A DNA stretch of 64,000 bases from Silurus meridionalis (GCF_014805685.1 NC_060901.1:17215905-17279904); one strand, 5' to 3'. Counted from the first letter of the stretch, positions 1 through 11,034 are shown. Notes: generated from the sequence alone by a model not told the origin. A program made the numbers and translations.

Positions 1-412
1 AGTTGTCATCTTGGCACTGTGTTTGGGGTCGTTCTTATGTTAGAAAACTGCCGTTTTGCCCAGCTTCTAAAAGGAGGGCATCATGTTCTGCTTCAGAAGG
101 GTACATGTTGGATCCATATCCAATCCATATAGCAGACAAAAACATGAACATGATGAATAGGACATGGCTTTGCACAGTTACATGACAGCTGTTATCGCTT
201 AGGGTATACTTACTATTGTTGCCAGCTATTTTGACAATATTGGCTGTATGTTAATTTTTTTTTTCAGAGGACAGTAAATCTATACTGCTACACAAGCTGC
301 ACATTGACTATCCTGAAATACATCCAAGTTTAAATGCTATAGTTTTGTCCAATACAATAAAATGGTTGTTGAACTGTGAGGGGTGTACTCACTTTTCTGA
401 GATACCATATTT
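1..412 (-). mobile_element. Tc1-like transposon, partial copy (family T1)
   Basis: This is the end of a Tc1/mariner-type DNA transposon that runs off the left edge of the window. Reverse-strand transposase wording is recognisable at 1-110, where the text matches the copy at 27049-27670. The segment 128-412 matches 47036-47315, the terminal part of the copy at 46250-47315, including the terminal stretch around gaggggtgtactcactttt. The transposase is internally deleted between about 110 and 128. It is non-functional. Confidence 0.75.
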
Positions 413-741
413 TTGTCCATGAATATGTATTAAAATATTTCCAATAGTCTATTCTCTTCATTCCATAGCGTTTCTCTCATAGAGTTTCTATCGAATCAGA
501 TTTCAGGTTGATTGATCGATGCAGGATGCCACATAAGTCGTGAAACGTGCGGCCTGCCACTTTAAAAAGCTATAAAGACTTTAAAATGGCAACAGTTTGG
601 AGGTAACCTACAGTATACAGCTCACTACTTCATCTCATTTTGCTTTCAGTGTTCTGTCTGTATGTTTTGAATTTATTGGGTTGTTCTCACCGTAGTATAA
701 TTTTACACCATTTTAGTGTACCATTTTCCCTTGTATACCTT

Positions 742-1217
742 CTTCTTTTTCTTCTTCTTTCGGGCTTTTCCCGTTAGGGGTCGCCACAGTGGATCATCCG
801 TCTCCATACCCCCCTGTCCTCTACATCTGCCTCTTTCAAACCAACTACCTGCATGTCTTCCCACACCACATCCATAAACCTCTTCCTTGGCCTTTCTCTT
901 TTCCTTCCTCCTGATGGCTCCATCCTCAGCATTCTCCTACAGATATACCCTATGTCCCTCCTCTGCACATGTCCAAACCATCTCAATCTCACCTCTCTCA
1001 CCTTGTCTCCAAAACGTCCTACATGTGCGGTTCCTTTACTACTAAACTCATTTCTAATCCTGTCCATCATTATCACTCCCAACGAAAACTTCAACATCTT
1101 TAGCTATGCTACCTCCAGCTCCACCTTCTGTCTTTCAATGCCACTGTCGCTAAACCATACAACATCGCAGGTCTCACCACAGTCCTATAAACATTCCCTT
1201 TCACTCTTGCAGATACA
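742..1217 (-). pseudogene. RTE-like LINE, 3' end with C-terminal ORF2 remnant
   Basis: The minus strand encodes the C-terminal end of a non-LTR retrotransposon polyprotein (774-1097, 107 aa). It has the RLRWFGHVQRRD motif, a basic GRKRERPRKR stretch and a CGDP end. This tail after the reverse transcriptase thumb is seen in RTE/BovB-clade LINEs; the clade assignment is from memory. The same protein end recurs at 16462-16915 and 63255-64000. The 3' tail reads gtggcgacccc on the minus strand and is followed by a TTC-rich (GAA-rich on the minus strand) simple tail at 742-765. It is 5'-truncated at about 1217, as is usual for LINE copies. Confidence 0.8.
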
Positions 1218-1390
1218 CTTCACCTTGTATTTTGGAGCCACCCAGATGAAGATTGCTTCCCTTTTGAGTCTGGTTCCTTTCAAGGTTTCTTCCTCATGCC
1301 ATCTCAGGAAGTTTTTCTTTGCCACAGTCACCACTGGCTCACTCATTAGAGATAAATTTACAATTATAAGGAACAAACTTGTACATTATT

Positions 1391-1470
1391 TTATAAGTGC
1401 TTTATCTCTGTAAAGCTGCTTTGAGACAATGTCCATTGGAAAAAAGTGCTATACAAATAGGAATACATTT
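1391..1470 (+). repeat. 3' tail of a fish LINE/SINE
   Basis: A short tail reads ctgctttgagacaatgtcc followed by gctatacaaata. I recognise it as a common 3' end of fish non-LTR elements. A reverse-complement relic of the same tail lies at 6430-6482. No body of the element remains here. Confidence 0.55.
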
Positions 1471-1589
1471 AATTAAATAGTTCTGGCTTGTCTTTATTTC
1501 ATATGCTTGCATAGTAATCTCACACGATGGAATGGTGGACGAAATCGGGGGAACATGGTGCTTCACAACCCCCAAAATAATATGGGTGA

Positions 1590-1800
1590 TAAACGGGTTA
1601 AGGCTGTGGGTTACTGATCAGACGGTCACCCCAGCACCAACAATCTGCTACTGGTGGGCCACTGTGCAAGGTTCTTAACCCTTTCTCCTCCAGGCACTGT
1701 GTATCATAGCTGACCCCAGCTTCCTAATGTGCTGGGATATGCAAAGAAAGAATTTTACATTGCTTTAATGTACATATGACAAATAATGCAACTATTCAGA
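1590..1800 (+). mobile_element. tRNA-derived SINE relic
   Basis: The order is a degenerate tRNA-like segment with caccccagcacca, then cactgtgcaaggttcttaacc, then cttcctaatgtgctgggatatgcaaagaaagaatttta, ending in gacaaataatgc. This matches the general layout of an abundant fish SINE whose tail is 'gtatgcgaagaaagaatttc...tgacaaataaa' (from memory). The A box is missing or decayed. Related pieces lie at 31640, 33150, 38365, 49340 and 58975. Confidence 0.6.
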
Positions 1801-2384
1801 TGGACAATAAAACGCACCTCTTTCTTCTGACCTTTATCTAGGCACATCATAAATAAACCATCAACGAACAGCTTTAGAGATGATATGCATTCAGAAAGGC
1901 CAGTAATAAATAATAGATGTTTGGTTTGTGAATTTAACTGGATATTTTAGGAATCAGCCAATGATAGTGCTAGAAGTTCTTTTTGATTACGTGATATTGG
2001 AAGAAGTTGAGATGAGAGAAAAGGTACTGAAATCTTTAGGACAAATTGCACTGATCCAAATAATGAATGAAAAAAACATGGTGTTTGAGTTGCAGCAGCA
2101 AGAAACAAAACAAAAGCATTGTGCTATGACCTTCAATGTGTTTTGACCTGATCTCGATCCCCACCCCCACTAATGTACAACCATTTTCTCTGTTTGTAAG
2201 CCGTACCCACACGTCACCTGAGTCCACTTCATGTTCCCCTGAGTAATCCAGTAGAATTGATCAGCGGTTATTGACTGAGATGCAGGCTGGGCTGGAGGTC
2301 ATGCCGTCCTTTCCGTTCCCAACTTGGTTAGACAAACCAACAGTAACATATTGTACCACAGATATGTGCTGAGCTAAACACAAT
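1801..2384. other. Intron, nothing recognised
   Basis: AT-rich intron sequence. The short open frames in it have no recognisable domain and no conserved copies in the window. Confidence 0.5.
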
Positions 2385-2600
2385 TTATTCAGTTCAAATT
2401 TTATTTGTCACGCACACGTTTATACAGACCTGGACCGCTCCACCAGTGAAATGTTTTTTGCGAATGTCCAACCTGTAAACATAAAAAATAGAATATAAGG
2501 ATTGAAAAAAATTAAATGAATAAAATAAGTATAAAGTATGAATATTAAGTATAGTATAACTAAAAAGTATGAGAATAAGGTTAAAATATAATATAATATA
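2385..2600 (-). repeat. Dispersed retroelement tail relic
   Basis: The text ttcaaattttatttgtcacg...gtgaaatgttttttgcgaatgtcc is the reverse complement of a common fish retroelement 3' region. Separated pieces of the same body, carrying agtgacagtccagag, recur at 3218-3252 and 38168-38215. It is highly decayed. Confidence 0.45.
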
Positions 2601-2655
2601 ATTTATGTGTACACTCTCTTGGAAAATACAGTATATACAGGTTATAAAATATATA

Positions 2656-3125
2656 CAGGTAGTCCTCTACTTACGATGAAGATACATTATGAAGTCAAAG
2701 ATAGTGCAATGACTGTGACAGCCTTTCCTGCTTCATGCTGATTTATAATTTTCAATTTCTGCTCTTAACTGATGGCTTCCCTCTTCTTTTTTCAATACCA
2801 GCAATAGACATACTTGGGCGCTTGGAAGACACGATATTATCACAGAAATTGCTGTTTGAAACTGTTGGTAACAGAAAAAAAATACACACTGAGACAACTT
2901 TACTCCGTCGACCGCCAGCGAGAGCGGGGAATCTCACAGGGCAAGAGATACGCTCATCCCAGCTACACAGCCAATGTATCGTACATCGTAAGCTGCTGCC
3001 TGTGCTTGTTGCGGTGAAATGTGTTATACTTTTACAATTTTGTCGTATTGCTCTCAACAACGTAAGATCGAAAAATATATCTAAAGATCTAAAAAGTCGA
3101 ACCGTTGTAACTCGTGGACCATCTG
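2656..3125. mobile_element. Tigger-like TIR element relic
   Basis: The left end caggtagtcctctacttac and the right end gttgtaactcgtggaccat form imperfect terminal inverted repeats of about 23 bp, with TA next to the left end. The layout resembles the better preserved TIR elements at 23429, 30365 and 35623. The interior has no transposase. The ends are diverged, so the boundaries are approximate. Confidence 0.5.
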
Positions 3126-3259
3126 TGTATACATGAATTTCTAGAAAGGGATTTGTGTTATTTGTTCTTAAAGTGGTGCAGTATAATGTGGCATAAAGTG
3201 ACACTGTGCTGTGCAAGTACAGAGGTAAAGTGACAGTCCAGAGTTAAGGTGTCAAAAAA

Positions 3260-4143
3260 ATGACTTGTGTGATATAATATTTTAAAACTATAAGTCTGTC
3301 ATGGATCTGTCAGCAAATCAGTATACATATGATAAATGTAAAGGCTAGGAATAGAGATGATGGTGCTATAGTGAAGTGTATTCAGCTAGGCTTTACAGCA
3401 AGCACAAATGATGCTCAGGGTGAGCTTGATGTGCTATAGTAGCACTGCATTATGCTATTGACTCAGGCAAGGCTTATGTAACCTGCTCCGGCCTTGGTGT
3501 AGTGCAGCAGGGGGCTCTGTGTCAAATGATATTTGTGTGCTTCACGGGATTTATTTGCACAAGCCGCTGTTCTTCTAAAAAAAACAGTATTGCGGTGTCT
3601 AACGATAGCATATGGCAGTGAATAAGCGCCGTGTGCCACACAGTGTGTGAGTAGGAGGATTCACATTGGATCGTGACATTTTCGGATTGTGTGCATGCGG
3701 ATGGATCGAAGTGTCGAATAAACAGACTCCCAGTGCCTGTGTGTAAGTGCACTAAATTCTCCAACACTGGCATCTGAACCATTTTCTCTCACTTAAAAGA
3801 CAGAAAGCAGCAAACCAATTAAAAAAAAAATCTCGGTCCGTATGAGTCGCTCGATCGACATCAAAGATTCATGGCTAATAATAAAATATTTATCGTACCG
3901 ATTTACCGGATTCTATCTTGCTCTGTTTGGTCGCCTTTATAGAAGCTGCTTGTGTGAAGCTCCCCTTTGTATGAAGTTCGGTAAACCCCATCAGGTGAAC
4001 GTTACAGGGCAATTTTGAAGGCGTTCCTAAATGGCTCCTGCACGGTGTAGGTTATATAGAAGGGTATCTCCTCCTCCAAGTCTTATTAAGACTGTAGGTT
4101 ATAAGAAGGAGTTTCTCCTCCTTCTTCTGCTTAAAACCTCTGT
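3260..4143. other. Intron, nothing firm
   Basis: No recognisable coding or repeat unit was seen. A local near-duplication is present at 4043-4125, where the 'ggttatataagaaggagtttctcctcc' theme occurs twice. It may belong to an old repeat. Confidence 0.4.
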
Positions 4144-5009
4144 TAGCATTGGGGTAAAACTAGCGATACTGTTAAAAGTAACTTTTTTGTTACTTTTTTA
4201 AAGAACCTTCTTTAATGTTTCCATTCATGCCTTTTTATGTGTTATGGTCTAAACAAACACAAAACTGACTTAAACACAAAGTAATTTTTAAACACTATTT
4301 TATTTAAGTCAGACCAGCACAAACTGAATATATCACAAGGATTTCTGAAATAAATAAAAAAACAAGCTGAATAATATATTCAGAATCAAAAACTAAAGTG
4401 GCTTCTGCATCATAAAAGCTGTTGTGTTGAGAGTTAAAAATGTTCCTTTCACAGCTTAAGTATGAAAACTATCAAGAATGTAGAACAGAACACCGGGTTA
4501 GCTTCTAGCTTCATCGAGGCATGGAGTTTCTGGAGGAGCTTCGACAGATTGGAGTTGCTGCTATCTCAGTAGATACGACCTTCGAACCAGAAAGACACAG
4601 CTTACATTTGACTAAAACGTTTTTGTCTTTATGCTCAACTAAAGTGAAATAATGAGCATATTTCCACTTTGAGAAACTCGTCTTGCTCTCGCCTCGACTC
4701 GCCATTACTACTGCACAGACCTGAATAAACAGACACAGCGCAAAGGCACAGACACAGACACAACGCGTCACAGCGCGTCTTCTTCGAGTTTACAGTGGTT
4801 TATCCTACAATCCCACAATGTGTCGCTGCTGTAAACAGGTCAGACTGTAGTCTACACTTCAGCCCAAATTAATTAATTTACAAAAGTAACGGGTAACGCA
4901 CCATACGGTAACGGTAACGGAGTTACTTTATTTCAAAAGTAACGCGTTACAGTATTAGTTACTGTCAAAAGTAACTGCGTTACAGTAACGCGTTACTGCC
5001 CAACACTGT
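4144..5009 (-). mobile_element. hAT-like element remnant with BED finger
   Basis: The right end (5009, read on the minus strand) starts cagtgttgggcagtaacgcg and continues with repeated gtaacg/gttac motifs. The left end near 4144 (cattggggtaaaac) is a decayed partner, and the agtaac motifs recur just inside it at 4177-4200. On the minus strand, 4771-4511 encodes MASRGESKTSFS.. WKYAHYF.. VKCKLC, the start of a BED-type zinc finger as found at the N-terminus of hAT transposases. The histidine half of the finger and the whole catalytic domain are gone. It is therefore an internally deleted derivative. Confidence 0.65.
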
Positions 5010-5154
5010 ATTCAAGCAACCACTCTGACTTCACATGTGTTATATTTTAGAGTAGACTTGAGCATTACTGTTTAATATCACACACTTTTATTAAGGACTT
5101 GGTGTCCAAGCGTTTTGATCGGTCACCACGGAAAACACCGGAGTCGTTGAATGC

Positions 5155-5275
5155 GTGCGCTCGCTGTCTGAATTCTTAATCCACATTTGGGATTTCTCTC
5201 AATATCATAAATGACAACAGGAGAGTTTTTTATTTTTTTGCTGCAAAAGTGCATAACTGGCATTAGAAAAGTCAT
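5155..5275. repeat. Dispersed repeat shared with 44350-44470
   Basis: The segment with ctgtctgaattc, tctctcaatatcataaa, acaggaga and gcaaaagtgcataa is repeated in the same orientation and order at 44350-44470, inside a hAT element. The family is not identified. It shows that this area and the second nest share an old element. Confidence 0.6.
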
Positions 5276-5737
5276 GTAATGTAGTGTGTTTTAATGAATT
5301 CATTAATCTTATTTAATTATATTGTTATTTCATAAAGGGGTTTCTTCAATGAGTTTAAGATTTCTATCCCCATGTCCTTTCTGAACTACACTAGAACCCT
5401 TATGCCTGGGACAGAAAGTCTAATCATCCTACGCAAAGCACTCAGCACTGTAAACCGGGGAACAGTTTTTAATTAAAGATATTTCAAATTGCCAATGGCC
5501 GACAGAAATGAGTTATAGCTTTAGCCATCTGGCACAGAGCGCTGAAAACTCTTTGCAATTCATAAAGCACTGATAATCAAATCATTATAGATGAATAAAG
5601 CGAGAACTGATCCCACCCCCAACAGGAAGATGGATCATTTAATTACTGTGCTATATCAGCCAAGCCAGTTCATTCGCTTGCATGTGTACAAGTAACAGAT
5701 CTGTGCGAACTTTCTATCATCTCACTTCTCAGATTCA
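5276..5737. other. Intron, nothing recognised
   Basis: AT-rich intron with no open frame of note and no repeat identified by eye. Confidence 0.45.
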
Positions 5738-5908
5738 CTTAATGGACAAATGTATTGGAGCTTTTCCAGCCATATGTGGATCTTCTCCAAATTCCCAATA
5801 TTAAAGGATGCAGAAGAAATTCATTTTCCCTTCACTTGTACTACTGGACCCAAATCTGTTCCAGCATGACGGTGCCCCTGTGCACAAAGCCAGCTCCATG
5901 AATATATA
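5738..5908 (+). mobile_element. Tc1-like relic, head fragment (family T2)
   Basis: It begins ttaatggacaaatgtattgg and carries the transposase text ccagcatgacggtgcccctgtgcacaaagcc, which decodes around the second catalytic Asp region (H-D-x-A-P-V-H-K). It is truncated. A second copy in the same orientation follows at 5938-6402. Confidence 0.6.
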
Positions 5909-5937
5909 CCTTAATTTGTAATATTACAAAGAATATA

Positions 5938-6402
5938 CACTATATTGGAAACTAATTGGATACTTTTAATACATTTTAAGCCAGATGTGGTTCTTCTCAA
6001 AACCTTTAGAGGCACACAATTGTTTTAGATGTCTTTAGACGAGGTAAAATGAAAATTTGCCTTCACTTAAACTAGGAGCAAACCTGTTCTAGCATGAAGA
6101 TACCCTTCTGCACAAAGTCAGCTTCATGAAAATATTCTTTACCAGGCTTGGAATGGAAGATCTCCTGCATTAGAGCTCTGACCTCCTATTGAAGACTTTT
6201 GGGATGAATTGGAAAGCTGACTGCACTCCAGGCCTCTTCATCTGTACCTGAATATACTGTATTAACAGCCTTGTGGCTAAGCGAGCACAAATCTCCAAAA
6301 GTCTTCTCAGAAGATTGGAGATTATTATAAGAGCAGATATTGAATGGGATGTTTAAAATGCACATGGTCAAGTGTCCATAAACATTTGTCCATATAGTGT
6401 AT
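5938..6402 (+). mobile_element. Tc1-like relic, deleted copy (family T2)
   Basis: The ends are cactatattgg at the left and ccatatagtg at the right, a short inverted repeat next to TA. The interior keeps diverged text for the transposase C-terminal part on the + strand (cttttgggatgaattgg for the L-W-D-E-L motif near the catalytic Glu) but is full of stops. The first two thirds of the transposase are missing. A head of the same family lies at 26895-27030. Confidence 0.65.
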
Positions 6403-6429
6403 AAACCAGTGAGAATATTTAAGTCATGT

Positions 6430-6482
6430 TTATTTCTATAGCTTTTACATTGGACATTGTCTTAAAAGCAGGTTTATAGAAT
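6430..6482 (-). repeat. 3' tail of fish LINE/SINE, reversed
   Basis: This is the reverse complement of the tail at 1391-1470 (tttctatagctttta.. cattggacattgtct). It is a relic only. Confidence 0.5.
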
Positions 6483-6510
6483 GTAAGAATTATGATATAT
6501 AATTTACTTA

Positions 6511-8094
6511 CAGTGAGGAAAATAAGTATTTGAACACCCTGCTATTTTGCACGTTCTCCCACTTAGAAATCATGGAGGGGTCTGAAATTGTCGTCGTGGG
6601 TGCATGTGAGAGTCATAATCTAAAAAAAAAATCCAGAAATCACAATGTATAATTTTTTTTAACTATTTATTTGTATGATACAGCTGCAAATTAGTATTTG
6701 AACACCTGAGAAAGTCAATGTTAATATTTGGTACAGTAGCCTTTGTTTGCAATTACAGAGGTCAAACGTTTCCTGTAGTTTTTCACCAGGTTTGCACACA
6801 CTGCAGGAGGGATTTTGGCCCACTCCTCCACACAGATCTTCTCTAGATCAGTCAGGTTTCTGGCCTGTCGCTGAGAAACACGGAGTTTGAGCTCCCTCCA
6901 AAGATTCTCTATTGGGTTTAGGTCTGGAGACTGGCTAGGCCATGCCAGAACCTTGATATGCTTCTTACAGAGCCACTCCTTGGTTATCCTGGCTGTGTGC
7001 TTCGGGTCATTGTCATGTTGGAAGACCCAGCCTCGACCCATCTTCAATGCTCTAACTGAGGGAAGGAGGTTGTTCCCCAAAATCTCGCAATACATGTCCC
7101 CGGTCATCCTCTCCTTAATACAGTGCAGTCGCCCTGTCCCATGTGCAGAAAAACCCCCTTAAAACATGATGCTACCACCCCCATGCTTCACAGTAGGGAT
7201 GGTGTTCTTGGGATGGTACTCATCATTCTTCTTCCTCCAAACACGTTTAGTGGAATTATGACCCAAAAGTTCTATTTTGGTCTCATCTGACCACATGACT
7301 TTCTCCCATGACTTCTCTGGATCATCCAAATGGTCATTGACAAACTTAAGACGTGCCTGGACATGTGCTGGTTTAAGCAGGGGAACCTTCTGTGCTATGC
7401 ATGATTTCAAACCATGACGTCTTAGTGTATTACCAACAGTAACCTTGGAAACGGTGGTCCCAGCTCTTTTCCGGTCATTGACCAGCTCCTCCCGTGTAGT
7501 TCTGGGCTAATTTCTCACCTTCCTTAGGATCATTGAGACCCCACGAGGTGAGATCTTGCATGGAGCCCCAGTCCGAGGGCGATTGACAGTCATGTTTAGC
7601 TTCTTCTATTTTCTAATGATTGCTCCAACAGTGGACCTTTTTTCACCAAGCTGCTTGGCAATTTCCCTGTAGCCCTTTCCAGCCTTGTGGAGGTGTACAA
7701 TTTTGTCTCTAGTGTCTTTGGACAGCTCTTTGGTCTTGGCCATGTTAGTAGTTGGATTCTTACTGATTGTATGGGGTGGACAGGTGTCTTTATGCAGCTA
7801 ACGACCTCAAACAGGTGCATCTAATTTAGGATAATAAATGTAGTGGAGGTGGACATCTTAAAGGCAGACTAGCAGGTCTTTGAGGGTCAGAATTCTAGCT
7901 GATAGACAGGTGTTCAAATACTTATTTGCAGCTGTATCATAAAAATAAATAGTTCAAAGATCATATATTGTGATTTCTGGATTTTTTTTTTTAGATTATG
8001 TCTCTCACAGTGGACATGCACCTACGATGACCATTTCAGACCCCTCCATGATTTCTAAGTGGGAGAACTTGCAAAATACTTATTTTCCTCACTG
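6511..8094 (-). mobile_element. Complete Tc1-like transposon (family T3), inactive
   Basis: A 1,584-bp element starts cagtgaggaaaataagtatt and ends aatacttattttcctcactg, flanked on both sides by the TA target duplication (6509-6510 and 8095-8096) typical of Tc1/mariner. The right inverted repeat lacks about 15 bp present in the left one. Inner repeats with aatcatggaggggtctg and its complement extend the inverted repeats to about 100 bp. The transposase lies on the minus strand. A truncated sister copy lies at 15360-15848. Confidence 0.95.
6721..7743 (-). pseudogene. Tc1 transposase, three nonsense codons
   Basis: The frame from the ATG at 7743 to the stop at 6721 is 341 codons without any frameshift, the full length for Tc1 transposases. 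In order it shows [16 protein letters not shown] (paired-type DNA-binding helices), the NRPRTGAP linker, VMWSDETKIELL with the first catalytic Asp, [11 protein letters not shown] with the second, and [11 protein letters not shown] with the Glu of the DDE triad. Three in-frame stops interrupt it, near 7608 (IIRK-stop), 7508 (KVRN-stop) and 7158 (GGGSIMF-stop). At each, the related family has Trp or Gln, as far as I recall. The protein would cut and paste the element at TA. This copy cannot make it. Confidence 0.93.
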
Positions 8095-8124
8095 TATATT
8101 TAAATTTGTGTAATTATCCCCCAT

Positions 8125-8365
8125 GTAGGGTTCCCTGGTGGTCTAGTGGTTAGGATGCGGCGCTCTCAGCGATGCGGCCGGGGTTCGATCCCCGGTCAGG
8201 GAATCAACCCCAGCTATAAGGGTTGCACAAGCCTTAGTGCCGGTCCCAAGCCCGGATAAATGGGGAGGGTTGCGTTAGGAAGGGCATCCAGCGTAAAAAC
8301 ATGTGCAAATCAAACATGCGGATGATCCGCTGTGGCGACCCCTAATAAGAGAAGCCGAAAGAAAG
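8125..8365 (+). mobile_element. tRNA-Glu-derived SINE, well preserved
   Basis: A 5' tRNA-like head (8132-8203) is followed by a tRNA-unrelated body with ggttgcacaagccttagtgcc and a 3' tail cgctgtggcgacccctaata. That tail is the same as the 3' end of the RTE-like LINE copies at 742, 16462 and 63255, so the LINE enzyme probably moved it. An 11-bp target duplication ttatcccccat flanks it at 8114-8124 and 8371-8381. It ends in a short gaaag tail. An antisense relative lies at 43943-44125. The clean duplication and intact promoter boxes suggest a fairly young insertion. Confidence 0.9.
8132..8203 (+). other. tRNA-Glu(CTC)-like head of the SINE
   Basis: The 72 nt read like tRNA-Glu: tccctggtggtctagtggtt at the 5' end holds the A box, ctctca covers the anticodon loop with CTC, and ggttcgatccc is the B box. 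The acceptor ends tccctg and cagggaa pair. As part of a SINE it is a pol III promoter module and not a functional tRNA gene. It would still be likely to trigger tRNA finders. Confidence 0.85.
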
Positions 8366-8399
8366 TTATTTTATCCCCCATATGCAACAAGGGGTGACA

Positions 8400-9774
8400 A
8401 TGTCAAAGAAAAATATCCTTTAGACAAACCAGCCTAAAATTAATCCATTGTCATTTGGGTGAGAACAATTGCGTGATTATAAATCATTAAAAAATTACAA
8501 ACACTGAAGAGTGAGAAATATGAGCACCACTGTGTGATAAGGAATAATGTCCTTTCTACAGTCTTATACAGTCAGTTGTAATAGGAGTTGTATAACTGGG
8601 AGCTGAGCAACACATGAATTAGCTGAGATCATTATAGATTCAACTCAAACTCCACCATGCCAGAGCCTTTAAATGTTCACTGTCCAGTGTCTGAATCTCC
8701 ATGAAGTGAGATCCAACTGGTGCTGGTACATCTCTAGATGGCTCAGGATCTATGTGATATGGAATTGTGATTTTAAAATGATCTAGCCAGGAAGAAGAAT
8801 TTTCAGAATGCCATCATAATAGTCATTAGACAGACATTATATAGCTTGAAGTATGGAAAAGTATGTGAAATTTAGTTCAATTTAAATTTTATTAGTGTAG
8901 AAATTGAAAGTCATAAAGCAGCTTATAAAAATATTGACAATGTGCAGTTTACAGATATTAATTCTATCCCTAATGAGCAAGCCAGAAGAGACAAAGGTGA
9001 GGAAAAATCATCTGGGTGATATTTGGATATTTATTCACTGTCATTTTTGTATTGTGCAGACTTTTACTGGTACCTGTTCACTGGAGTCCAAAGTTATCTT
9101 TATGGTTAATACGTGAAAACATCCATTATAATCTCCTGCAACTTCAGGCTTTTCATGTCAGAGCAGCAACAAGTGGTTTCTAAGTGACAGAAACTCCATC
9201 CTGAAGTAGGGCATCAGAAGTGATCTGGTAGGACCAGAGAGCAAAACGGGGTCATAAATCTGTGTAGAAAAATTGAGAGACAGCGAGAAAGCAAATTTGT
9301 GGTACTCCTCCTAACTGTTGCACCAATTTTGGAAGCACATTGAATAAAACTTCTTTTTCCCCCCCATGCTGTGTGCTGAGTGTGTGGAAATATTTTTTAT
9401 TTTTTTTCCCTGATGGGAAATGTGTCAAAGCTGATCGGGCACATCGCGACAGAATTACGTCAGTGATTTAATATATATTGTAACAGCAGTTACAATATAT
9501 ATTAAAAAAAAACACTGTCAATCTGTCTCCTCTTATCCTTTGCATGTTTGCATCTTACTGAGAAATCAGAAATCACCCGCTGACCCAAAAGAACACCAAA
9601 CACTGAGAATTTGCCAGCAGATCGTATATTAATAATAAAAACATTTTGTATGCTCATTTACTGTATATGTACTTGATACTTGGTAGGGAGATTTAACCTG
9701 CATTTGTGAATGAGAATGATTTTTTGGAGGTGTTAATACGCCCATAAGTGATTTTTATTATAGAATCATGACGG
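8400..9774. other. Intron, nothing recognised
   Basis: Unique-looking AT-rich intron. A short near-palindrome tatattgtaacagcagttacaatata at 9473-9500 is the only visible structure. Confidence 0.5.
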
Positions 9775-10110
9775 TTTTAAATGCAATGTCGCCCGAGGGC
9801 CTTAAGATCGCAGGCATCCGATATTGATTTTCATTCCTTGTGTACAGAGATTTCTCCAGATTCTTTGAAACTTTTATTGATATTATATATTCAACTGTTT
9901 GGTAATTTGATGTTGAGGAACATTGTTGTGATATTCTTTCACAGATTGATGAAGCTCTGTCCATCTTTACTTCTGTGAGACTCTGCCTCTCTAAGATACA
10001 CTATTTATAATCAATCATCTTACTGACCTGTTGCCAATTAACCTCATTAGTTATCAAACATTTCTCCAACTATATCATTTTAGACTTTCGTTACACTGTC
10101 ACGGTACATC
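9775..10110. repeat. Dispersed fish repeat relic
   Basis: The text tctgtgagactctgcctctctaag, then atctt..ctgacctgttgccaatta, matches a dispersed repeat I remember from several teleost genomes. No ends or target duplications can be fixed. Confidence 0.4.
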
Positions 10111-10617
10111 CTGCATCTCTCAGTGGAACAGATGGCAGATGAATTAATGGATGTAATAAGAGAGGAGGGGGAGGAGACTGGCTTGGACATGTGAATTGAA
10201 ATGATAATTATCCTCAAGTGAAACATTTATTTAGGAAAATTAGTATTTAACTCAAGAACAGAATGTCCAACGTATGGCTTCATAATGATTGGCCTCAAAG
10301 TGGCTCTTGAAATCTACAGTATCCAGAGGAAGCTCTTCGTCGAAGCAGGCGAGAGTCCATCATTCATCCCAATGTGAGACACTAATGATATAATCCAATG
10401 CCAGAGAAGGAGGGCTTGATATTATGGTGTACATTATGTATGAAATATTCCTCTCCCCGACTCTATATTACTAGAATAAATTGTTTCAATTGTTCCAAAG
10501 CCTCTATTCGAAAGATTAAGTGACAATTTATTTGACCCGCTTTCGAGTATTTCAGCAAGTTGTCATTTCTTGCCATATAATCGAACCTCATTTCTTTTTT
10601 TCCTTTCTTTTTTTAAG

Positions 10618-10753
10618 GTGGGGTTTGTATCGCTCAGTCTCTGAAAATCCCACGGGAACCAAAGCCGGGGGAATTCGACAAGATCATCCTGCGGCTGCTG
10701 GAGACTCCCAACGCCCGGGCCATCATCATATTTGCCAACGAGGATGACATCAG
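10618..10753 (+). CDS. grm8: Metabotropic glutamate receptor 8-like, exon (ligand-binding domain part 1)
   Basis: This is an internal exon of a class C GPCR of the group III mGluR family (presynaptic glutamate autoreceptors coupled to Gi/o). The acceptor is a pyrimidine tract plus aag (10602-10617) and the donor is gtggga at 10754. Entry phase is 1 nt and exit phase is 2 nt. It encodes [18 protein letters not shown], then [17 protein letters not shown] and [10 protein letters not shown]. These are the conserved second-lobe strand and helix of the Venus-flytrap domain. The wording fits GRM8, GRM4 and GRM6; the choice of GRM8 rests on the later exons. No earlier exon is visible in 1-10617. Confidence 0.95.
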
Positions 10754-10894
10754 GTGGGAGTCTTCTTCCAGTGCAGCAGTGACTAAAGCTCTTTACTCAT
10801 GTTCATGTCTGCTTGAAATAAACAAATGCACAGTACAGAGGAAGGAGAAAGAAAGCGAGAGAGAGAGATTATTATTATTATGACTATATTCTTC

Positions 10895-11034
10895 TTATTC
10901 TTTTTCCTCTTCTTCTCCTCCTCCTCCTTCTTCTAACATTTCCCTCTTTTTCTTCTGTCTTTTAGCTCCTTTTCTTTCTTTCTTCTTTTCCTTTATCTTC
11001 CTCTTCTCCCTTTTCCTTTTCTTCTTCTCCTTCT
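10895..11034 (+). repeat. Polypyrimidine tract (TTC/TCC-rich)
   Basis: About 140 nt of almost pure T and C on the sense strand, made of cttctt, cctcctcc and tttctttctt units, begins 140 nt after the exon donor. A purine/pyrimidine strand bias of this type can form triplex DNA, and in the transcript it would offer binding sites for PTB-type splicing repressors. Both effects are inferred. Confidence 0.85.

Noticed and set aside
853..1413. 186-codon + strand open frame
   Set aside because: It is the antisense shadow of the RTE-like LINE tail; the minus strand carries the recognisable protein end.
8132..8203. A genuine tRNA-Glu gene
   Set aside because: The SINE body and LINE-type tail follow directly and a target duplication encloses all of it, so it is a SINE head.
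1..10617. An upstream grm8 exon in the first 10.6 kb
   Set aside because: I looked for the conserved block that precedes GGVCIAQS in the family and did not find it; the preceding exon must lie left of the window.
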